A stretch of DNA of 64,000 bases from NCBI GenBank assembly GCA_025963775.1, contig JAOQAD010000027.1, forward strand, positions 62,001 to 126,000, given 5' to 3'. Shown here in pieces: positions 7,120 to 16,660 of this stretch. Positions within the stretch are counted from its first letter, which is position 1. Each line of letters begins with the position of its first letter. Under the pieces are notes generated by a model. That model was given only the letters and a program-made list of their open reading frames with translations, was not told the DNA's origin and ran no database searches. The translations under genes were made by a program, and so were the position numbers. The DNA is from Bacteroidota bacterium (GTDB lineage: Bacteria; Bacteroidota; Bacteroidia; 2-12-FULL-35-15).

Positions 7120-8604
7120 GTGGGTATCATTGAAAAACAAGCAACCAGGAATGCTATTTACTCTTACATCGGGGCAGCCTTAGGTGCGATCAGCCTTTTC
7201 TGGATGCCTCAGCCGAATATGCTTAGCACCGACGAGAACGGCTTAAGGGCTTTGCTTATCTCTATTTCGGCCTTGCTGGCACAATTCGGCAACCTCGGCT
7301 TTTCGGCAGTGACCATCCGTTTCTTCCCCTATTTCAGGAACAAGGAAAAAGGTCACCACGGCTTCCTGTATTATTCACTGCTGGTTTCCTTCATTGGCTT
7401 CCTGTTATGTTTCGCGGTTTTCCTGGTACTGAAGAACTGGATAGTTGAAACCAATATCCACAAGTCGAAGCTCTTCGTTGATTACCTCTTTTATTTAATG
7501 CCGCTTACTTTTTTCACACTGTTCTTTAATGTGTTCGATACATATTTAAGGGCTACCTATAGCTCGGTGATCGGCTCCTTTACCAAAGACTTTTTTCAGC
7601 GGATCTCTATTTTAATTTTGCTGGCGGTCTATTTCTTCAAAGTAATCGATTTTCCGGTTTTCATTTTTGCGTATGTGGTGCTCACCTGCCTGCCAACGCT
7701 GATCCTTCTGCTGTACATCATCAAACAGGGTGAATGGCACGTAAAGCCTGTGAAGGGATTTATCAACAGGGAGCTGCGGACAGAGATTGTGAAGCTTAGC
7801 ATTTATTCGATCATTTCGGGAGGTGCGGGCGCCGTGATCATGAACATCGATGTATTCATGGTAAACCATTTGCTGGACCTGAAGCAGACAGGAATTTATG
7901 CCATCGCCTTTTATTTCGGGACCATCATCATCATCCCGGCCCGTTCCATCTACCGCATTTCTTCCAGCATCGTTGCGGAAGCATTCAAGCAAGGCAACAT
8001 CGAAGAGATCAAACGGCTGTATAATAAAACATGCAATACGCAAATGGCGATCGGCTTGCTATTATTCATCGGGATCTGGTGCAACGTGGACAACGTAATG
8101 AACATCCTGCCGGAAGCCTACTCCAGTGGCAGGGATGTGATCCTGATCATCAGCATCGGTTATTTATTTGAAATGATCACAGGCATCAACCAGGTGATCA
8201 TTGCCAATTCCAGGTATTACAAGTACGATACTTACTTCCTGATCATCATTGTTTTTATCGTGATCGGCTGCAATGAATGGCTGATCCCGATCTACGGGAT
8301 TGCAGGATCGGCAATGGCCACTGCGATCACCGCCATCTGCTACAATGTGGCGAGGTGGCTTTTCCTGTTCTTTGTTTATAAGATGCAGCCCTACGACCTG
8401 AATACATTAAAGATCATCCTCGTGGCGATCCTTGCATTCATACCGGGATATTTCCTTCCGTACATGCACAATTTAGTGATTGACATTGCTGTAAGAAGCA
8501 GCATTATCGGGGGGATATTTGTCCTGCTGCTGCTGAAGCTGGAAGCTGCGCCGGAATTGAACAGCAAGATCAGGATGATACTTTCGGGACTCTTTAAAAA
8601 ATAA
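7120..8604 (+). CDS. Wzx-like polysaccharide flippase (MOP superfamily)
   Basis: A polytopic membrane protein of about 494 residues with some twelve hydrophobic segments, beginning GIIEKQATRNAIYSYIGAALG, the usual opening of Bacteroidota Wzx/MATE-like lipopolysaccharide flippases. These export undecaprenyl-linked glycan units across the inner membrane. The frame opens further upstream (TTG 7045, inside the preceding gene), but the GTG at 7120 begins the conserved sequence and lies 19 bases after the legF stop, so it is preferred. As the last gene of the nonulosonate operon it probably flips a glycan containing that sugar. Confidence 0.85.
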   Translation: MGIIEKQATRNAIYSYIGAALGAISLFWMPQPNMLSTDENGLRALLISISALLAQFGNLGFSAVTIRFFPYFRNKEKGHHGFLYYSLLVSFIGFLLCFAVFLVLKNWIVETNIHKSKLFVDYLFYLMPLTFFTLFFNVFDTYLRATYSSVIGSFTKDFFQRISILILLAVYFFKVIDFPVFIFAYVVLTCLPTLILLLYIIKQGEWHVKPVKGFINRELRTEIVKLSIYSIISGGAGAVIMNIDVFMVNHLLDLKQTGIYAIAFYFGTIIIIPARSIYRISSSIVAEAFKQGNIEEIKRLYNKTCNTQMAIGLLLFIGIWCNVDNVMNILPEAYSSGRDVILIISIGYLFEMITGINQVIIANSRYYKYDTYFLIIIVFIVIGCNEWLIPIYGIAGSAMATAITAICYNVARWLFLFFVYKMQPYDLNTLKIILVAILAFIPGYFLPYMHNLVIDIAVRSSIIGGIFVLLLLKLEAAPELNSKIRMILSGLFKK

Positions 8605-8627
8605 TGGATTGAAAGATCAGTATAGGA

Positions 8628-11600
8628 TTATCTAACTACCGTAACACGCCCGATCTGCTGCTGCTTGCCGATCCTTCGCGTGGTGTAATCCACTTTCCAC
8701 ACATACACATCCTGCTCCACCAATCGCCCTTTATAAGTGCCATCCCAGCCTTTCATAATGTCGTTTGATTCGAAAATTTTTTCTCCCCAGCGGTCATAAA
8801 TGCTGAGCTTAAAATCATTCAGCCCGATCCCTTTGATCATGAACATGTCATTATTTCCGTTGCTGTTCGGCGTGAATGCATTGGGGGCAAAAAATGTTGT
8901 TTCATATATTACGCTGATCGTTGTTTCCGCTGTGTCCCTGCAGCCGTTGGCAGATGTAACGATCTGCATAACCGTATACGTTCCTTCATTCTCATACACG
9001 TGCGTGATGTCTGCCCAGCCGCATCCCGCATCCGAAGCGCCATCGCCATAATACAACATGCAGCTGCTGCCATCCTGCGAGCCGTTAAAAACAGTCAGCA
9101 CCGGGTGCTCGCTGTCCACATTCCCCGATGTGGTGATCGCAGCAACAGGTGCAGGAAACACATTCACATACGATCCTGCAAGCAGTGTATCTGAGCATCC
9201 TGCAGCATTTGTGGTGATCAGCGTTACGCTGTATGATCCCGAATCGGGGTACACATGAACAGGATCCTGGAGCGTTGATGTAGTTCCGTCGCCAAAATCC
9301 CAGAGATAGGTTGCGGCATTGGTTGACTCATTCAGAAAGCTTACGCTGAGCGGCCCGCAGCCGGAAACACTTCCCGAAAGGATCGCCGAAGGCAAGGGAA
9401 CAGACACCACAATAAGCGATGCAGTATCGCTGCAGCCATTCACATCGGTCAGCAAAACACCCACTACTGTATTTGCTGCGGAAGGGCTGATGCTGATCGA
9501 AGAAGTAACATCACCGTTCAGCCATAAATAATTATAAGGAGAAGTTCCGCCGGATGCATTTGCCGAATAGCCCGCTGTGCTTCCTGCACAGATGAGCGTT
9601 GAACCTGTAATGGAAACAGCAGGTGCCGGATCTACCTGCACCGTATATGTGAAAGCTGTGCTGCAGGCGCCGTTGCTGCCTGTCACGCTGTAAGTTGTTG
9701 TTGTAAGAGGTGAAACAGTTACGGACGATGCAGAAGATGTTACTGCACCTGTCCATGCGTATGATGCCGCACCTGATGCTGTTAATGTGCTGCTTTGCCC
9801 CGCACAGATGGTATTGAGCCCTGATAAGGAAACAACGGGAAGCGTGTCCACGCTTACGGTGACTGAATCGATTGCGGAGCAGGAACCATTGTAACCTGTA
9901 ACGATGTATTCTGTTGATACAAGCGGTGAAACCGTGATCGCGCTTGTCGCAGCGCTGCTCCCACCCGACCACTGATAGGTTGTTGCGCCGCTGGCTGTAA
10001 GCGTTGTTGATTGTCCTTCGCACAGCGAATCGGTTCCGGTAACATTCAGGACCGGCGTAGCTTGTACAAAAACAACAAGCGTATCGGTATCCGATCCGCA
10101 GGCATTTACAGCTCCTGTAACATAATAAGTTGTACTAAGGCCAGGTGATACCAAAACAGAAGATGAAGTTGCAGTGCTGCCTCCGCTCCACTGATAGCTT
10201 ACGCTTCCTGTTGCTGTTAAATTCACAGATTGTCCCGAACAGATGCTGTCATCACTGCTGAAAGCATTGATAATAACGAGCGTATCAACATTTACTGTGA
10301 CCGTGTCTGTATCGCTGCCGCAGGACAAGCTGGAGCTTGTAACATAATATGTTGTTGCAGCAAGCGGTGAAACCGTAACGGATGCAGTGCTTGCTGTGCT
10401 TCCGCCCGACCAGGTATATGATGTTCCTCCTGATGCGCTAAGCGTAGTGTTTTGTCCGGCGCAGACCGTTGAAATACCTGCAACAGAAATGTTCGGGGTG
10501 TTCTCCACGTACACAGTCATGGTATCTGTATCCGAACCGCAGGCATTCACAGCTCCTGTAACATAATAAGTTGTTGTAAGGGCAGGAGATGCTGAAATGG
10601 AAGCTGAAGCTGCGGTGCTGCCTCCGCTCCACTGATAGCTGGTACTTCCTGTTGCCGTTAATGTGACCGATTGTCCGGAGCAGATACTGTCATCACTGCC
10701 CGAAACATTCACATTGACCAGTTGATCTACCTGCACCGTAACAGTATCCGTATCAGTTCCGCATGCTGTGCTTCCTGTTATATAGTAGGTGGTTGTTACG
10801 GTCGGACTAACCGTAACAACAGCGGTTGATGCAGTAGTTCCACCCGTCCATGTATAAGCGGGGGCGCCGCTCGCAGTGAGTGTTGTGCTTTGACCCGCAC
10901 AGATCGTTGTTGTGCCTGCCACAGAAATATTGATCGTTCCGGAAGCCGGGGGGATGACCATTAAAGAAGGGAGCCCAAGCAAAGATAGCTTGCCGCCAAG
11001 CGCCTGCCCGCTGTTCACATACGAGCAAAGGCTTCCAAGCGCATTGGGATTATTGATCACATCCAACGAGCCGATCCCGGAAGTCTGGCTGTTCGATTTC
11101 GCTACGTAGATCTTCCCGTTTGTTGCGATCTGCAACGAATTGGTAAGCCCTCCGCTGGAGCCTACCATTGTTGCCGAAGCGGAGACCGCAGCAGCTGAGC
11201 CGGCCAGCAAATTAAACTGGAACACATTGTTCCCGAGCAGTGTTCCTCCGTAAAGCTTTGATCCGTCAGGAGAAAATTCTACTCCATACGCAGTATAATA
11301 GCTTCCCGGGTTGATCGTAATTGGATTAGTGACGGCACCTGTATTGATGTCAAAATCCAGCACTTCAAACAAGCCGGCATCCCTGATGGCAAGCCCGATC
11401 CGGTTGCCCTGCTGGGAAATTTTCATCTGTCCGACGGAATTGAACGCTACGCCGCCCCCGCCGATATGGACCGTTCCCACGGAAGAGCTTACTGTTGGCG
11501 AAATGCCTGTCGGGGTTACAAGGTCTGCATAAAATGTATTGGTACTCCACTGATGTGAAAGTACCCAGATGTTGCCGTCGCAGCGGATCACCGATGCCTG

Positions 11601-12071
11601 CTTTTCTGTTACTACCGTATGAAGCAATACATTTTTCACCCCGGTAACATCACCCAATCCTGCTGCCATCGTCATGTCCACAATGGAATAGGTCATATCA
11701 CCTGCAAGGTCATCGATCGTAAAAATATAATATTTGGTAGTGTTTCCGGGCATTGGAATGATCACTGCTGACTGCGTGGTGGATGGATTTCCCAGGAGGC
11801 CCGTGCCGTTAGGCATCACAAGGTGGTTCTTATTCCACACTTTTTGCCCGTCGGTATAAAACAGAAGAGCACCGGTGTTATCTGCAATGGAAGAGCAGCC
11901 TTCTGCTGTGTTCAGCTGGCCGAGCACTAAAGGAACAGGGCTGCCGCTGTTAAAATCCAGCCCGGCATGATCGCCGAAATACCAGATCTTATTCTGGTTC
12001 TGGGAGTAGCCAGCGTTCGTAAAGAACAACAATAGCACAGCAACTAATAAACGATACAGCAGGTTCTTCAT
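8628..12071 (-). CDS. Giant secreted repeat protein with CHU_C (type B T9SS) C-terminus
   Basis: An 1147-residue exported protein. It has a signal peptide (MKNLLYRLLVAVLLLFFTNAGYSQ) and a roughly 350-residue beta-propeller-like region (WYFGDHAGLDF, GVEFSPDGSKLYGG). Seven Ig-like modules of about 80 residues follow, with the pattern ICxGQSxTLTASG..Y.WSGG..TTYYVTG. There are two PKD-like domains (YLWDFGDGTTS; LYYGDGASDAGC) and finally the gliding-motility-associated C-terminal domain (FAPNAFTPNSNGNNDMF...YDRWGEKIF...WDGTYKG). CHU_C domains direct type IX secretion and attachment to the cell surface. The protein is probably an adhesin or surface structural protein. It is convergent with the flippase gene, with 23 bases between the stops. 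Confidence 0.92.
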   Translation of the reverse strand: MKNLLYRLLVAVLLLFFTNAGYSQNQNKIWYFGDHAGLDFNSGSPVPLVLGQLNTAEGCSSIADNTGALLFYTDGQKVWNKNHLVMPNGTGLLGNPSTTQSAVIIPMPGNTTKYYIFTIDDLAGDMTYSIVDMTMAAGLGDVTGVKNVLLHTVVTEKQASVIRCDGNIWVLSHQWSTNTFYADLVTPTGISPTVSSSVGTVHIGGGGVAFNSVGQMKISQQGNRIGLAIRDAGLFEVLDFDINTGAVTNPITINPGSYYTAYGVEFSPDGSKLYGGTLLGNNVFQFNLLAGSAAAVSASATMVGSSGGLTNSLQIATNGKIYVAKSNSQTSGIGSLDVINNPNALGSLCSYVNSGQALGGKLSLLGLPSLMVIPPASGTINISVAGTTTICAGQSTTLTASGAPAYTWTGGTTASTAVVTVSPTVTTTYYITGSTACGTDTDTVTVQVDQLVNVNVSGSDDSICSGQSVTLTATGSTSYQWSGGSTAASASISASPALTTTYYVTGAVNACGSDTDTMTVYVENTPNISVAGISTVCAGQNTTLSASGGTSYTWSGGSTASTASVTVSPLAATTYYVTSSSLSCGSDTDTVTVNVDTLVIINAFSSDDSICSGQSVNLTATGSVSYQWSGGSTATSSSVLVSPGLSTTYYVTGAVNACGSDTDTLVVFVQATPVLNVTGTDSLCEGQSTTLTASGATTYQWSGGSSAATSAITVSPLVSTEYIVTGYNGSCSAIDSVTVSVDTLPVVSLSGLNTICAGQSSTLTASGAASYAWTGAVTSSASSVTVSPLTTTTYSVTGSNGACSTAFTYTVQVDPAPAVSITGSTLICAGSTAGYSANASGGTSPYNYLWLNGDVTSSISISPSAANTVVGVLLTDVNGCSDTASLIVVSVPLPSAILSGSVSGCGPLSVSFLNESTNAATYLWDFGDGTTSTLQDPVHVYPDSGSYSVTLITTNAAGCSDTLLAGSYVNVFPAPVAAITTSGNVDSEHPVLTVFNGSQDGSSCMLYYGDGASDAGCGWADITHVYENEGTYTVMQIVTSANGCRDTAETTISVIYETTFFAPNAFTPNSNGNNDMFMIKGIGLNDFKLSIYDRWGEKIFESNDIMKGWDGTYKGRLVEQDVYVWKVDYTTRRIGKQQQIGRVTVVR

Positions 12072-12114
12072 TCAAAACTAAATTTATGCTAATCCTCCCG
12101 CTTCACAAAGGCGC

Positions 12115-14640
12115 TTACAGCTCCTTTTTTTTCCAGGCCATGAAGAGGGAAATCCCTACAAAGGCAAACAGCAGCAAGCTCGAAACAAGCGAGATCTTCT
12201 CTCCTGTATAATATTTTTTTGGTTCGAATTTGAATTCGATCGTATGCTTGCCGGCGGGTACTCGCATTGCACGCAACACCCAGTTTGCAGGGAAGTATGG
12301 TTTCAACTCGCCATCCACATACACATTCCAGTCCTTGAAATAAATTTCGGAGAATACTGCGAGCTGCTCCGATGCTGCATTCGATTCATATTTCAGGTCG
12401 TTCACTTTATACTCAACAAGTTTGATCGAAGCAGAAGGGTCAGGTTTAGGAGCAAAGCCTTCCAGCTCATTCTTATAACGCTCATCCACAACAACAGTCC
12501 TTGCCGGATCGATCTCTCCCACCATTTTTAATTCCTCATCCGCATTCTTTGCCATCTTCACATCTGCTACAAACCATGCATTGCCTAAAGCGTAACGGTT
12601 TTTGATCGGGGCTGCTTCCGGGTTGTAGATCAGGTAACGCATGTTCAGCATGTTCAGAACGCCCTGCTGCGCAAACGTTGCACGCAAAGCCGAATCGGAA
12701 GGATTGCTGCGCAGCGTGTTCATGATGTTCTGCATGTTGTCATACAGCTGGTGCTCGATCAGCTCCTGGTAGCGGCGCAGCTTCGCAGCATGGTATCCGC
12801 CGATGGATTTATGATAATAGGAAGTGCGTGCGCTGTTGAATGTTTCCTGTGGATTGCTGATGTCAAATACGCGGTAATCCGGGTCAGTGTCCTTCAGGAT
12901 CTCTTTATCTGCAACTGTTTCCGGGAAAGGAGTTTTTGCTTCCTGCTTGCTGGTGAAATTTTTATCGTTCAGGAAATTTCTATCAACAAGAGAAAGATCC
13001 AGGAAAATGAACAATCCCAATCCCATGATCATTATTGCTTTGTTCAGCACCGCTTTATTGTACAGCCATACAAGCACTGCTGCCAGCGCAATGAAGAAGA
13101 AGCTGCGGATCGCTGCCGATTTAAAGATCGCAGTGCGCGCCGCTTCAATATTTTTCATGAAATTATCGGCAACATCCTGTCCGTACTTTTGTGCGATCTG
13201 CTCATAGCCGTCATTCACCGATTCAAAGCTTGTAAGGCCAGGCATTAAATAATACAACAAGGCAAGTCCACCCGTGAGGGCGAAGGAAATGAAGAATGCA
13301 TTCTGCACCGTGATCTCCTTGTTTGAAAATGCAAGTTTGATCTTCTGTTTAAAGATGCCGGGATTTTTGATCAGCTTGTCCACAGCCAGTATAGCTAAGA
13401 TCGGGATCGCCAGCTCGGCCAGTACCAGGATCATAGAAACCGCGCGGAACTTATTGTAGCCCGGGAAGTAATCAAGAAAGAGGCTCGTGAGCCACATCAT
13501 GTTTTTTCCCCATGACAGTGCCATGGATAAGATCGTGATCACCAGCAGCGCCCATTTCATCCGGCCTTCAACAATGAACAAACCGAATACAAACAGGAAC
13601 ACGATGATAGCACCTGAGTATGGAGCCGCCGTTCCCGGCTGGTCTCCCCAGTACTGTGCCATTTCGCCTACATTCTCGCGCATCTGTGCATCCACATCTT
13701 TCAGTGCACTTTTATTTTCCTTCATCGGGATGCTGGATGAAAGCCCTTTAAATCCGGGGATCATCAGGGTCATTGTTTCTGCTTTCCCAAGACTCCAGTG
13801 TGTTGCATAATCCTTGTCCACACCGCTGGTCTGGTTCTCTTTGTCAGCCTTGGCGGAAGTAAGCTCGGACGGCCCGCGGATGGTGTATTTTCCATAGTCA
13901 TAAGTGCTCCAAAGGTTGGCAGTGTTAACGCCTACAGCAAGAACGATCGCCACAACGAACACAACAAGGCTTTTCATGATGTCCTTGTATTGCTTCTGCT
14001 TCATACGCTCCCACCATTCGAAAGCAACATAGATCGCGCAGAACAGCCCGAGGTAATAAGCGATCTGCGGATGGTTGCACACCAGCTCCAATGCAAGGAA
14101 CAATGCAGTGAGCGCTGCACCCACCAGGTATTTTCCCCTGCAGATGAGGATCACACCGGCAAATACCGGCGCCATGTAGCCGATGGCAAGTGCCTGCGTG
14201 TTATGCCCTGCATCGATGATCAAAAAGAAAAAGGCTGAAAAGCCGAAGCCGATCGCGCCGACAATGCTCAGCCATTTATCGACTTTGAGCACCAGTAATA
14301 AAATGAAAAAGCCCAGCATGTAGGAGAACACCATGTTCGCAGGCGTCGGGAATCCCAGCATGAATGCGTTCCTGACATGCGTTGCAAGATTGGAAGGATA
14401 GCTGATCGAGATCTGGTAGGCCGGCATTCCACCGAACATTCCGGCGGTCCAGAGTGCTTCTTCATGATACTGGTTCCTGTGGTCCACCACATCTTTCGAC
14501 ATCCCTTTGTTCTGCACCATATCGCTCTGGCTGATCACTTTCCCTTTCAAAAGCGGGGTAAAGTAGCCGAAGGTGAGCACAATGAAAATGACGATCGCCG
14601 AAACGACCGGCAAAAGGGATTTTAAATTAAAATTTTTCAT
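12115..14640 (-). CDS. YfhO-family multi-pass membrane protein
   Basis: The 841-residue product has a long hydrophobic N-terminal two-thirds with about a dozen membrane segments (SLLPVVSAIVIFIVLTFGYFTPLL; GFFILLLVLKVDKWLSIVGAIGFGFSAFFF). A soluble C-terminal region with a jelly-roll-like stretch follows (YFPANWVLRAMRVPAGKHTIEFKFEPKKYYTGEKIS), then a last membrane helix. This layout is that of YfhO/GT-C-like proteins, implicated in lipoteichoic acid glycosylation in Firmicutes and common but uncharacterised in Bacteroidota. The frame opens at 14742, but the first 34 residues would cover a good promoter at 14678-14685, so the ATG at 14640 is chosen. Confidence 0.85.
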   Translation of the reverse strand: MKNFNLKSLLPVVSAIVIFIVLTFGYFTPLLKGKVISQSDMVQNKGMSKDVVDHRNQYHEEALWTAGMFGGMPAYQISISYPSNLATHVRNAFMLGFPTPANMVFSYMLGFFILLLVLKVDKWLSIVGAIGFGFSAFFFLIIDAGHNTQALAIGYMAPVFAGVILICRGKYLVGAALTALFLALELVCNHPQIAYYLGLFCAIYVAFEWWERMKQKQYKDIMKSLVVFVVAIVLAVGVNTANLWSTYDYGKYTIRGPSELTSAKADKENQTSGVDKDYATHWSLGKAETMTLMIPGFKGLSSSIPMKENKSALKDVDAQMRENVGEMAQYWGDQPGTAAPYSGAIIVFLFVFGLFIVEGRMKWALLVITILSMALSWGKNMMWLTSLFLDYFPGYNKFRAVSMILVLAELAIPILAILAVDKLIKNPGIFKQKIKLAFSNKEITVQNAFFISFALTGGLALLYYLMPGLTSFESVNDGYEQIAQKYGQDVADNFMKNIEAARTAIFKSAAIRSFFFIALAAVLVWLYNKAVLNKAIMIMGLGLFIFLDLSLVDRNFLNDKNFTSKQEAKTPFPETVADKEILKDTDPDYRVFDISNPQETFNSARTSYYHKSIGGYHAAKLRRYQELIEHQLYDNMQNIMNTLRSNPSDSALRATFAQQGVLNMLNMRYLIYNPEAAPIKNRYALGNAWFVADVKMAKNADEELKMVGEIDPARTVVVDERYKNELEGFAPKPDPSASIKLVEYKVNDLKYESNAASEQLAVFSEIYFKDWNVYVDGELKPYFPANWVLRAMRVPAGKHTIEFKFEPKKYYTGEKISLVSSLLLFAFVGISLFMAWKKKEL

Positions 14641-14677
14641 ACCGGGATAATTTGTGTCCTTTGATTTGTATAGCTTA

Positions 14678-14685
14678 CAAATATA
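14678..14685 (-). promoter_or_regulatory. Putative -7 promoter element for the YfhO-family gene
   Basis: Plus-strand CAAATATA is TATATTTG on the minus strand, an exact TAnnTTTG, 37 bases upstream of the ATG at 14640. Confidence 0.5.
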
Positions 14686-14773
14686 ATCGAAAAAGGTTTT
14701 GCAGCGTGATTTCTTTGCCGGCCGGGCCGGATTTTTAGCCACCGGTAAATAACGCGCATCTCTAATATTTCCT

Positions 14774-14781
14774 TATTTTTG
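14774..14781 (+). promoter_or_regulatory. Putative -7 promoter element for the 2OG-Fe(II) oxygenase gene
   Basis: TATTTTTG fits TAnnTTTG and ends 19 bases before the ATG at 14801. It is divergent from the YfhO promoter. No clear -33 element is seen. Confidence 0.4.
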
Positions 14782-14800
14782 TGGGCAACCTGATTCTATA

Positions 14801-15616
14801 ATGAAAAACCTGATCAATCCCGCTTATCTCTCTGAAGAAAAAATAAAGGACATCCGCTCAAAATTTGAAAGCGCACAGCCCTGCAAGCACATTGCCCTGC
14901 CCGATTTCCTGCTGAACGACGTGGCCACCACGCTGTACGATAATTTCCCGAAGCTGGATGCGCTCAAGGTAAAGCGCAAGAGCATCAATGAAAACAAATC
15001 GGAAGAATATCATCTCGACCGCTACCACCCGCAGTTCAACGAGCTGCGCGACTTCCTCAATTCCCCGGAAATGTATGAATGGATCAGCAAGGTGACAGGC
15101 ATTGAAGGCCTGAGCTCCACGTATGATGCGCTGGGATCCGGCGTTCACCAGGGCGGGCCGGGCAGCTTCGTCGACATCCACGTGGATGTGAACATGAACC
15201 CTGCAGCCAAACTGCACCGCAGGATCAACCTGCTGATCTACCTGAACAGGAACTGGAAGGATGAATACGGCGGAGCGCTGGAGTTCTGGGACAAGGATGT
15301 GAAGAACTGCATCTCTAAAGTAATGCCTTATTTCAACCAGGCTGCGATCATGGTCACCGATGAAACATCGTACCATGGCTATGCGAAGATCAACATCCCG
15401 GAAGATGAAAGCCGGAAATCGTTTTATGTATACTATTACACGCCTGCCGGGAAAGATTTTGTGTACCGCGATTCACGCTTCAAAACCCGCCCGGATGAAA
15501 GCATTGCAAAAACAGCGATCACCGAGATCAAGGAAACGTTGAAGATCAATGCGAAAAAGCTCTTGAAATTTTTAGGAGTGAAATCACTGGATTTCCAGGA
15601 TAAGAATAAAAAATAA
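14801..15616 (+). CDS. 2-oxoglutarate/Fe(II)-dependent oxygenase, prolyl-4-hydroxylase-like
   Basis: The 271-residue protein has the iron-binding triad of the 2OG-Fe(II) dioxygenase superfamily: H127-x-D129 in DIHVDVN and H192 in TSYHGY. R205 (ESRKSFYVYYY) probably binds 2-oxoglutarate. A conserved LLIYLNRNW...YGGALEFWD segment (144-163) is typical of the P4H-like/2OG-FeII_Oxy_3 branch. Such proteins hydroxylate proteins, sugars or small molecules. No substrate can be assigned here. It stands alone, divergent from the YfhO-family gene, and is followed by an inverted repeat. Confidence 0.88.
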   Translation: MKNLINPAYLSEEKIKDIRSKFESAQPCKHIALPDFLLNDVATTLYDNFPKLDALKVKRKSINENKSEEYHLDRYHPQFNELRDFLNSPEMYEWISKVTGIEGLSSTYDALGSGVHQGGPGSFVDIHVDVNMNPAAKLHRRINLLIYLNRNWKDEYGGALEFWDKDVKNCISKVMPYFNQAAIMVTDETSYHGYAKINIPEDESRKSFYVYYYTPAGKDFVYRDSRFKTRPDESIAKTAITEIKETLKINAKKLLKFLGVKSLDFQDKNKK

Positions 15617-15721
15617 ATCTCACCGCAAAGACGCTAAGACGGGAAGAGAATATTTCCGGAAGCTTTGCGGGCAGTTATAAAAAATAAATTTTGCGCCTCT
15701 GCGCCTTTGCGGTAAAAAAAA
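15617..15721. repeat. Intergenic inverted repeat of the 'accgcaaag' type
   Basis: ACCGCAAAGACGC (from 15622) is mirrored by GCGCCTTTGCGGT ending at 15713, an imperfect inverted repeat about 92 bases across. A related half-copy (AACCGCAAAGGCGCAAAGACGG) occurs at 54152-54173. It fills the gap between the oxygenase and SDR genes, and no other function is visible. Confidence 0.7.
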
Positions 15722-16516
15722 TTGGAGCTACAAAACAAAATCATCTGGATCACCGGTGCATCATCAGGAATTGGTGAAGCGCTTGCCTATGCATCTGCGA
15801 ATGAAGGCGCAAAGATCGTGATCTCGGCAAGAAGGGAAAATGAATTGAAGCGTGTGGCCGCCAATTGCAAAACGGATCCGGCCAATGTTTTTGTATTGCC
15901 GCTTGACCTGGAAGACACTTCCAATGTGTCAGAAAAAGTGGAAGAGGTCATCCGGAAATTCGGAAGGATCGATGTGCTGGTCAACAACAGCGGCATGGGC
16001 CATCGCACCAAAGCGGTGAACACTTCCACGGAGATCGACAGGAAAGTGATGGAGGTTAATTTTTTCGGAACCATCAACCTTACAAAAGCCGTTGCAAAAA
16101 AAATGCAGGCGCAGCAAAGCGGGAAGATCGTTGTGATCTCCAGCATCATGGGCAAATACGGATTGCCGCTTTACTCTACCTATTCCGCTTCCAAATTTGC
16201 GCTGTACGGTTATTTTGAATCGCTGCGGCAGGAATTGTACAAAGACAATGTAAAAGTGCTGATCGTAAGTCCGGGCTTCATCAATACCGATGTAAGCACC
16301 AAGCTGCTGATGGAGAACGGGAAGGAATACGGCATCAAAAGCGAATCACAGAACAAAGGAATGAGCCCGGCAGATTGTGCCCGCGGCATCGTCAAAGCCA
16401 TTAAGGGCAACCGCGATCATAAATATGTGGGAGGATACGAGATCTTCTCGGTATATGTGAAGCAATACTTTCCGGGGATCTTCTATAAGCTGATGCGGAG
16501 AATGACAAAGGAGTAA
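15722..16516 (+). CDS. Short-chain dehydrogenase/reductase (SDR)
   Basis: A classical SDR of 264 residues with the NAD(P) motif TGASSGIG (11-18), NNSG (88-91), a serine pair at 140-141 and catalytic Y154-x3-K158 (YSASK). R37 after the second beta strand (ISARREN) suggests NADPH preference. The C-terminal part (KGMSPADCARGIVKAI) resembles DltE/YqjQ-like oxidoreductases acting on lipids or sugars, but the substrate cannot be told. Translation apparently starts at TTG 15722, which encodes the first residue of the conserved MELQNKIIWITG. No ATG is available nearby. Confidence 0.9.
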   Translation: MELQNKIIWITGASSGIGEALAYASANEGAKIVISARRENELKRVAANCKTDPANVFVLPLDLEDTSNVSEKVEEVIRKFGRIDVLVNNSGMGHRTKAVNTSTEIDRKVMEVNFFGTINLTKAVAKKMQAQQSGKIVVISSIMGKYGLPLYSTYSASKFALYGYFESLRQELYKDNVKVLIVSPGFINTDVSTKLLMENGKEYGIKSESQNKGMSPADCARGIVKAIKGNRDHKYVGGYEIFSVYVKQYFPGIFYKLMRRMTKE

Positions 16517-16660
16517 TTGCTCCACCACCCCTGTCCCCTCCTGCGAGGAGGGGAAACGCTCCGTAGAATAGTTTAGTTACATTTTTTAAACGTGACTTAA
16601 AATCAGCAGGATGCTGTGCTCCCTCCTAAAAGGAGGGTTGGGGTGGTACTACAGCTGGAA
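16517..16660. repeat. Intergenic repeat region with the 'ccctcctaaaggaggg' motif
   Basis: The gap between two convergent stops holds CCACCACCCC-TGTCCCCTCC (16523 onward) and, about 90 bases later, CTCCCTCCT-AAAAGGAGGG-TTGGGGTGGT. The two ends form an imperfect inverted repeat, and the second contains a tight CCCTCC/GGAGGG hairpin. It may act as a bidirectional terminator. No coding sequence is apparent. Confidence 0.6.

Noticed and set aside
12073-12080. Plus-strand CAAAACTA as promoter of the CHU_C gene at 12071
   Set aside because: It sits one base from the ATG, so transcription would start within the coding region; probably a chance match.
14641-14742. N-terminal extension of the YfhO-family protein
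   Set aside because: The extension is basic, unlike the family start, and would contain the TATATTTG promoter element.
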